DNA of 7,973 nt, taken from positions 1-7,973 of the forward strand of contig JAQVNT010000069.1 in assembly GCA_028702975.1 (NCBI GenBank). The letters are read 5' to 3'. Origin of the DNA: Candidatus Delongbacteria bacterium (lineage in GTDB: Bacteria > UBA4055). Shown piece by piece: positions 5,501 to 7,973 of the stretch; positions within the stretch are counted from its first letter, which is position 1, and each line of letters opens with the position of its first letter. Made by a program: the position numbers and the translations under genes. The notes beneath the pieces were generated by a model. That model saw only the letters and a program-made list of their open reading frames with translations, was not told the origin of the DNA and made no database searches.

Positions 5501-6142
5501 ATGAAGAATGAAATTAACGAACTTAAAATACTTTATAATACGATAAGCGAAGATATTAGAAACAGACTTGAGGGTTTCCGTTCCGGATTTCTGAAGACGG
5601 ATAATGACAGCCTGTTCGCGGAGCTTTCCTTCTGCACTCTTACACCTCAGTCAAAAGCTAAGTCATGCTGGAAATGTGTCGAATATCTGAGAGATTCCGG
5701 CCTGCTCTACAACGCCGGAAAGGAAGTATTAAGCCGCAGCATTACAGGTGTAAGGTTCCATAACAACAAAAGCGCTTATATTGAAGCCAACCGAAAGCTG
5801 TTCTACTCGATGGATTTTAAAAAATTCATTTTAGATAATGCGGACGATATTTTCGGTCTTCGTAAATGGCTAGTGGACAACATTAAAGGCTACAGCTACA
5901 AAGAAGCCGGACATTTTTTAAGAAATATCGGACTGGGATCGCAGATCGCAATACTTGACAGACATATTCTTAAAAACCTTGTCATATTCGGGGTCATACC
6001 TGAGATCCCCAAAACCATCAGCAGCAAGACTTATCTGGAGATCGAGGACAAATTTCTGAAATTTTCAAAAGAGATCGAGATCCCGCCTGACCATCTTGAC
6101 ATTCTTCTGTGGTACAAACAGACAGGCGAAATATTCAAATGA
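5501..6142 (+). CDS. ogg: 8-oxoguanine DNA glycosylase/AP lyase, Ogg2 type
   Basis: Removes 8-oxoguanine from DNA and cleaves the abasic strand by beta-elimination; first step of base excision repair of oxidative damage. The 213 residues fit the compact Ogg2 (archaeal/Thermotoga-type) branch of the HhH-GPD superfamily. Visible hallmarks are ELSFCTLTPQSKAKSCW 41-57, GVRFHNNKSAYI 83-94, and the helix-hairpin-helix GYSYKEAGHFLRNIG 130-144 with the Schiff-base lysine at K134. The catalytic aspartate is D153 in AILDRHIL. There is no iron-sulfur cluster motif, unlike Nth. The protein ends exactly on Lys213 (GEIFK); in Ogg2 enzymes a C-terminal lysine is known to help distinguish 8-oxoguanine from guanine. 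ATG 5501 follows GGAG by five bases. Its TGA overlaps the MFS start (ATGA), so the pair is translationally coupled. Confidence 0.93.
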   Translation: MKNEINELKILYNTISEDIRNRLEGFRSGFLKTDNDSLFAELSFCTLTPQSKAKSCWKCVEYLRDSGLLYNAGKEVLSRSITGVRFHNNKSAYIEANRKLFYSMDFKKFILDNADDIFGLRKWLVDNIKGYSYKEAGHFLRNIGLGSQIAILDRHILKNLVIFGVIPEIPKTISSKTYLEIEDKFLKFSKEIEIPPDHLDILLWYKQTGEIFK

Positions 6143-7392
6143 ACGGAATATACAGCGACATAAAAAAAGATATTCAGATAGCAAAGTTCTCCGCTTACGG
6201 ATTTTTCAAGAACTTAAAATTCTTTGAACCTTTCCTGATAATTTTTCTTATGCAGTCGGGACTTAACCTTTTCCAGATCGGATTACTTTATTCCGTAAGA
6301 GAAGCCATGTCGTTCATTTTTGAAGTCCCGTCCGGGATATTCGCCGACAATTACGGAAAGAAACGGGAGCTGATGTGGTGTTTTTCATTCTATATAATAT
6401 CGTTCATTATTTTCTTCCTCGGATCAGGATTTTTTGTATTCTCAGTCGCAATGATCTTCTTCGGGCTGGGAGAGGCTTTCAGGTCGGGCACGCACAAAGC
6501 TATGATCTATACATACCTGGAACATAAGAACTGGTTCGCTCATAAAAATTTCGTTTACGGAAGAACGAGGTCATTTTCAATGCTTGGGTCGGCGCTCTCA
6601 TCCGTTCTGTCGGTAATTTTTCTTTTTAAGACTGACGCTATCAGAAGTCTTTTCCTCATATCAGTGATGCCTTACATTCTCGATATGTTCCTTATAATGT
6701 CTTATCCTTCATATCTGGATGAAGGCGCAAAAAAATCGTTCAGCTTTACTGAATTTATCCGGCTGAGCATAGAAAGTGTGAAAAAGATCTCGAAGAACTC
6801 TCCAATTCTTAAAACCATCACATCTTCTTCGTTTTTTGATGCGGTTTTCGGAAGCGTAAAGGATTATATTCAGCCTATAATGGCAACTCTAGTTGCCGGC
6901 ATCTCGCTTGGAAAATTTCTTGACCTCGACCGAGACCAGTCACTGAAAATATCGCTTGCAGCGGTTTACATGGTCATATATATCATCAGCGCCTACGCGT
7001 CAAAAAATATTTACAAACTGAATACTAAGAGATCTTCTTCTGTACTGATGACGATAACGATGAACATATTCGCTTTGACGATGATGATCATAGCCCTCGC
7101 CGTTAAATTCGAAATGATATATATTGTGACTGCGGCATTCCTTTTCATGTTCGTTCTGAAAAACCTTAGGAGACCTATCTTTGTTGATGCCGTAGGCGAC
7201 ATGATGGCTAAAGATGAACGGGCTACTGTCCTTTCCGTCGAGAATCAGATGACGGCTCTGTTCACTATCTTTCTCGCTCCGGTTTTCGGTTACATAGCAG
7301 ACAGAACTTCTTTCGCGGTTCTTTTTGTTTTCATTTCTATAATGATCTTCCTTACAAATATTTTCGCGAAAGTGCCTGAAGTAAAAAAATGA
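6139..7392 (+). CDS. MFS transporter
   Basis: A 417-residue major facilitator superfamily protein of the inner membrane, probably a proton-driven exporter of small molecules; the substrate cannot be read from the sequence. About twelve hydrophobic segments are visible. Motif A between segments 2 and 3 reads GIFADNYGKKRELM (66-79), with Asp70 and the basic cluster intact. A second-half equivalent, GYIADRT (384-390), is degenerate. Acidic and basic residues in the first segments (KFFEPF 27-32, REAMSF and FEVPSG 54-66) resemble MFS proteins of the YxlH/multidrug type. I chose ATG 6139, which overlaps the glycosylase stop as ATGA, over the in-frame ATG 6109 inside the glycosylase gene. No strong SD precedes it, so translation likely depends on coupling. 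Pairing with an oxidative-damage glycosylase may be incidental. Confidence 0.9.
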   Translation: MNGIYSDIKKDIQIAKFSAYGFFKNLKFFEPFLIIFLMQSGLNLFQIGLLYSVREAMSFIFEVPSGIFADNYGKKRELMWCFSFYIISFIIFFLGSGFFVFSVAMIFFGLGEAFRSGTHKAMIYTYLEHKNWFAHKNFVYGRTRSFSMLGSALSSVLSVIFLFKTDAIRSLFLISVMPYILDMFLIMSYPSYLDEGAKKSFSFTEFIRLSIESVKKISKNSPILKTITSSSFFDAVFGSVKDYIQPIMATLVAGISLGKFLDLDRDQSLKISLAAVYMVIYIISAYASKNIYKLNTKRSSSVLMTITMNIFALTMMIIALAVKFEMIYIVTAAFLFMFVLKNLRRPIFVDAVGDMMAKDERATVLSVENQMTALFTIFLAPVFGYIADRTSFAVLFVFISIMIFLTNIFAKVPEVKK

Positions 7393-7396
7393 CGAC

Positions 7397-7425
7397 TTGC
7401 AATAAAAGGATAAAATTGTTAACTT
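7397..7425 (+). promoter_or_regulatory. Possible weak promoter of the parvulin gene
   Basis: TTGCAA (7397-7402) and TAACTT (7420-7425) are spaced by 17 bases. The -35 word and spacing are identical to those at rpsU, but the -10 is poor. No terminator is seen after the MFS stop, so read-through from the operon is equally plausible. Confidence 0.25.
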
Positions 7426-7441
7426 GAACATAAAAAATGAC

Positions 7442-7445
7442 GGAG
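7442..7445 (+). promoter_or_regulatory. Shine-Dalgarno deciding the parvulin start
   Basis: GGAG lies six bases before ATG 7452, the same geometry as most genes here. It lies inside the coding sequence if ATG 7437 is used, which makes 7452 the better start. Confidence 0.6.
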
Positions 7446-7451
7446 AAAACA

Positions 7452-7973
7452 ATGGTAAAAGTGAACGGATACGAGATCACTGAAAAAGAATTCGACATGG
7501 CGCTTGAGGAAAGAAAATACGCATTGAGAAAAAATGAACTTGAAAAACAGGATGTCGAAGAGGTAGCGGATATCCTGATAGAAGGCGCGCTCATGCTTGA
7601 GAAAGCCGCCGCAGAAAATATTACGGTCTCTGAACAGGATATCGAAGGAATGATATCAAGAATGAAACAGAGCTTTAAGTCCGAAGAGGATTTTTTTAAA
7701 GTTCTGGAGAAAACCGGGGACGATATTAACACGCTGAGAGTGAGGGTCGAAAGAAATTTGAAGCTGAGAAATTTTGTCGTAAAGAAGTTCTTTGAAGATA
7801 CAAAGGTATCGGATGATGACCTGCTTAAATACTACGAACAGTATCCCGAGAGATTTAGCAGAGGTGAGGAAGTCCGTGCGTCACACATACTTTTCGCCGA
7901 AACTGAAAAGGAGACCGCGCTTAACATACATGAAAAGCTTACAGAACAGAACGGCGATTTCGCCGAGGAGGCA
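7452..7973 (+). CDS. Parvulin-type peptidyl-prolyl cis-trans isomerase without signal peptide (3' truncated)
   Basis: The 174 visible residues show a SurA/PrsA-like architecture: an opening MVKVNGYEITEKEFD, a mostly helical, charged N-domain (about 10-130) and then the start of a parvulin (PpiC) domain, EVRASHILFAETEKE at about 143-157, where the window ends. Such enzymes isomerise X-Pro bonds and act as chaperones. Most family members with this layout are exported, yet there is no hydrophobic leader. Upstream extension is impossible because an in-frame TAA lies at 7431-7433, just before the alternative ATG 7437. The protein is therefore predicted cytoplasmic, like NifM or trigger-factor-type helpers; nothing here links it to nitrogen fixation. 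It follows the MFS gene by 59 bases on the same strand. The catalytic-domain end and any second parvulin repeat are outside the window. Confidence 0.88.
   Translation, partial: MVKVNGYEITEKEFDMALEERKYALRKNELEKQDVEEVADILIEGALMLEKAAAENITVSEQDIEGMISRMKQSFKSEEDFFKVLEKTGDDINTLRVRVERNLKLRNFVVKKFFEDTKVSDDDLLKYYEQYPERFSRGEEVRASHILFAETEKETALNIHEKLTEQNGDFAEEA

Noticed and set aside
6109..6139. Upstream ATG 6109 as the MFS start
   Set aside because: It would embed 30 bases in the glycosylase frame and add a polar peptide; ATG 6139 gives the usual ATGA overlap and a normal MFS N-terminus.
7437..7451. ATG 7437 as the parvulin start
   Set aside because: No SD at the right distance. GGAG at 7442-7445 serves ATG 7452, and the family opening 'VNGxxIT' fits the later start.
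1..7973. CRISPR arrays, tRNAs, transposases, phage genes
   Set aside because: No regularly spaced repeats, cloverleaf-type sequences, inverted-repeat-bounded elements or mobile-element proteins were found on either strand.

Overview
The window looks like chromosomal DNA from a bacterium of the Fibrobacterota-Chlorobiota-Bacteroidota (FCB) group or a close relative. The main taxonomic clue is the tail of a truncated gene at the left edge, which ends like a type IX secretion (Por) C-terminal sorting domain. Base composition is moderate to low in GC: about 26% in the largest spacer and about 30-45% in most coding stretches I counted. Unlike Bacteroidia and Flavobacteriia, which largely ignore Shine-Dalgarno (SD) signals, most genes here have a GGAG or GAGG about 5-6 bases before the start. 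A branch outside classical Bacteroidia is therefore likely. I cannot name the species.

Layout, left to right. (1) 3-86: the end of a secreted or surface protein. (2) 101-430: rpsU (ribosomal protein bS21) with its own promoter, an exceptionally long SD, a GTG start and a strong hairpin-plus-T terminator. (3) 459-3635: a CvpA-family membrane protein followed 24 bases later by the Hsp100 unfoldase gene clpC. (4) 3636-3885: an AT-rich convergent spacer with no gene. (5) 5342 down to 3886, minus strand: a tight three-gene operon encoding a 247-residue unknown protein, a GNAT acetyltransferase and a 96-residue unknown protein. (6) 5343-5500: a divergent promoter region. (7) 5501-7392: an Ogg2-type 8-oxoguanine DNA glycosylase/lyase overlapping by ATGA with a 12-TM-type major facilitator superfamily (MFS) transporter. 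(8) 7452 to the right edge: the first 174 residues of a parvulin-type peptidyl-prolyl isomerase without a signal peptide.

Two points stand out. First, the two unknown proteins of the minus-strand operon share a domain of about 60 residues that aligns without gaps at about 43% identity (my count), with signature TPxGxxGRNxxGI. The two copies flank the acetyltransferase in one translationally coupled operon. I do not recognise this domain by name, and it is the best candidate here for an undescribed system. Second, the rpsU leader can fold so that the start codon sits in a stem and the complete SD sits in the loop, a plausible autoregulatory device for bS21.

Functionally the window mixes translation (bS21), protein quality control (ClpC, parvulin), oxidative DNA repair (Ogg2) and membrane transport. 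Nothing indicates a phage, transposon or CRISPR locus. No RNA gene was seen.
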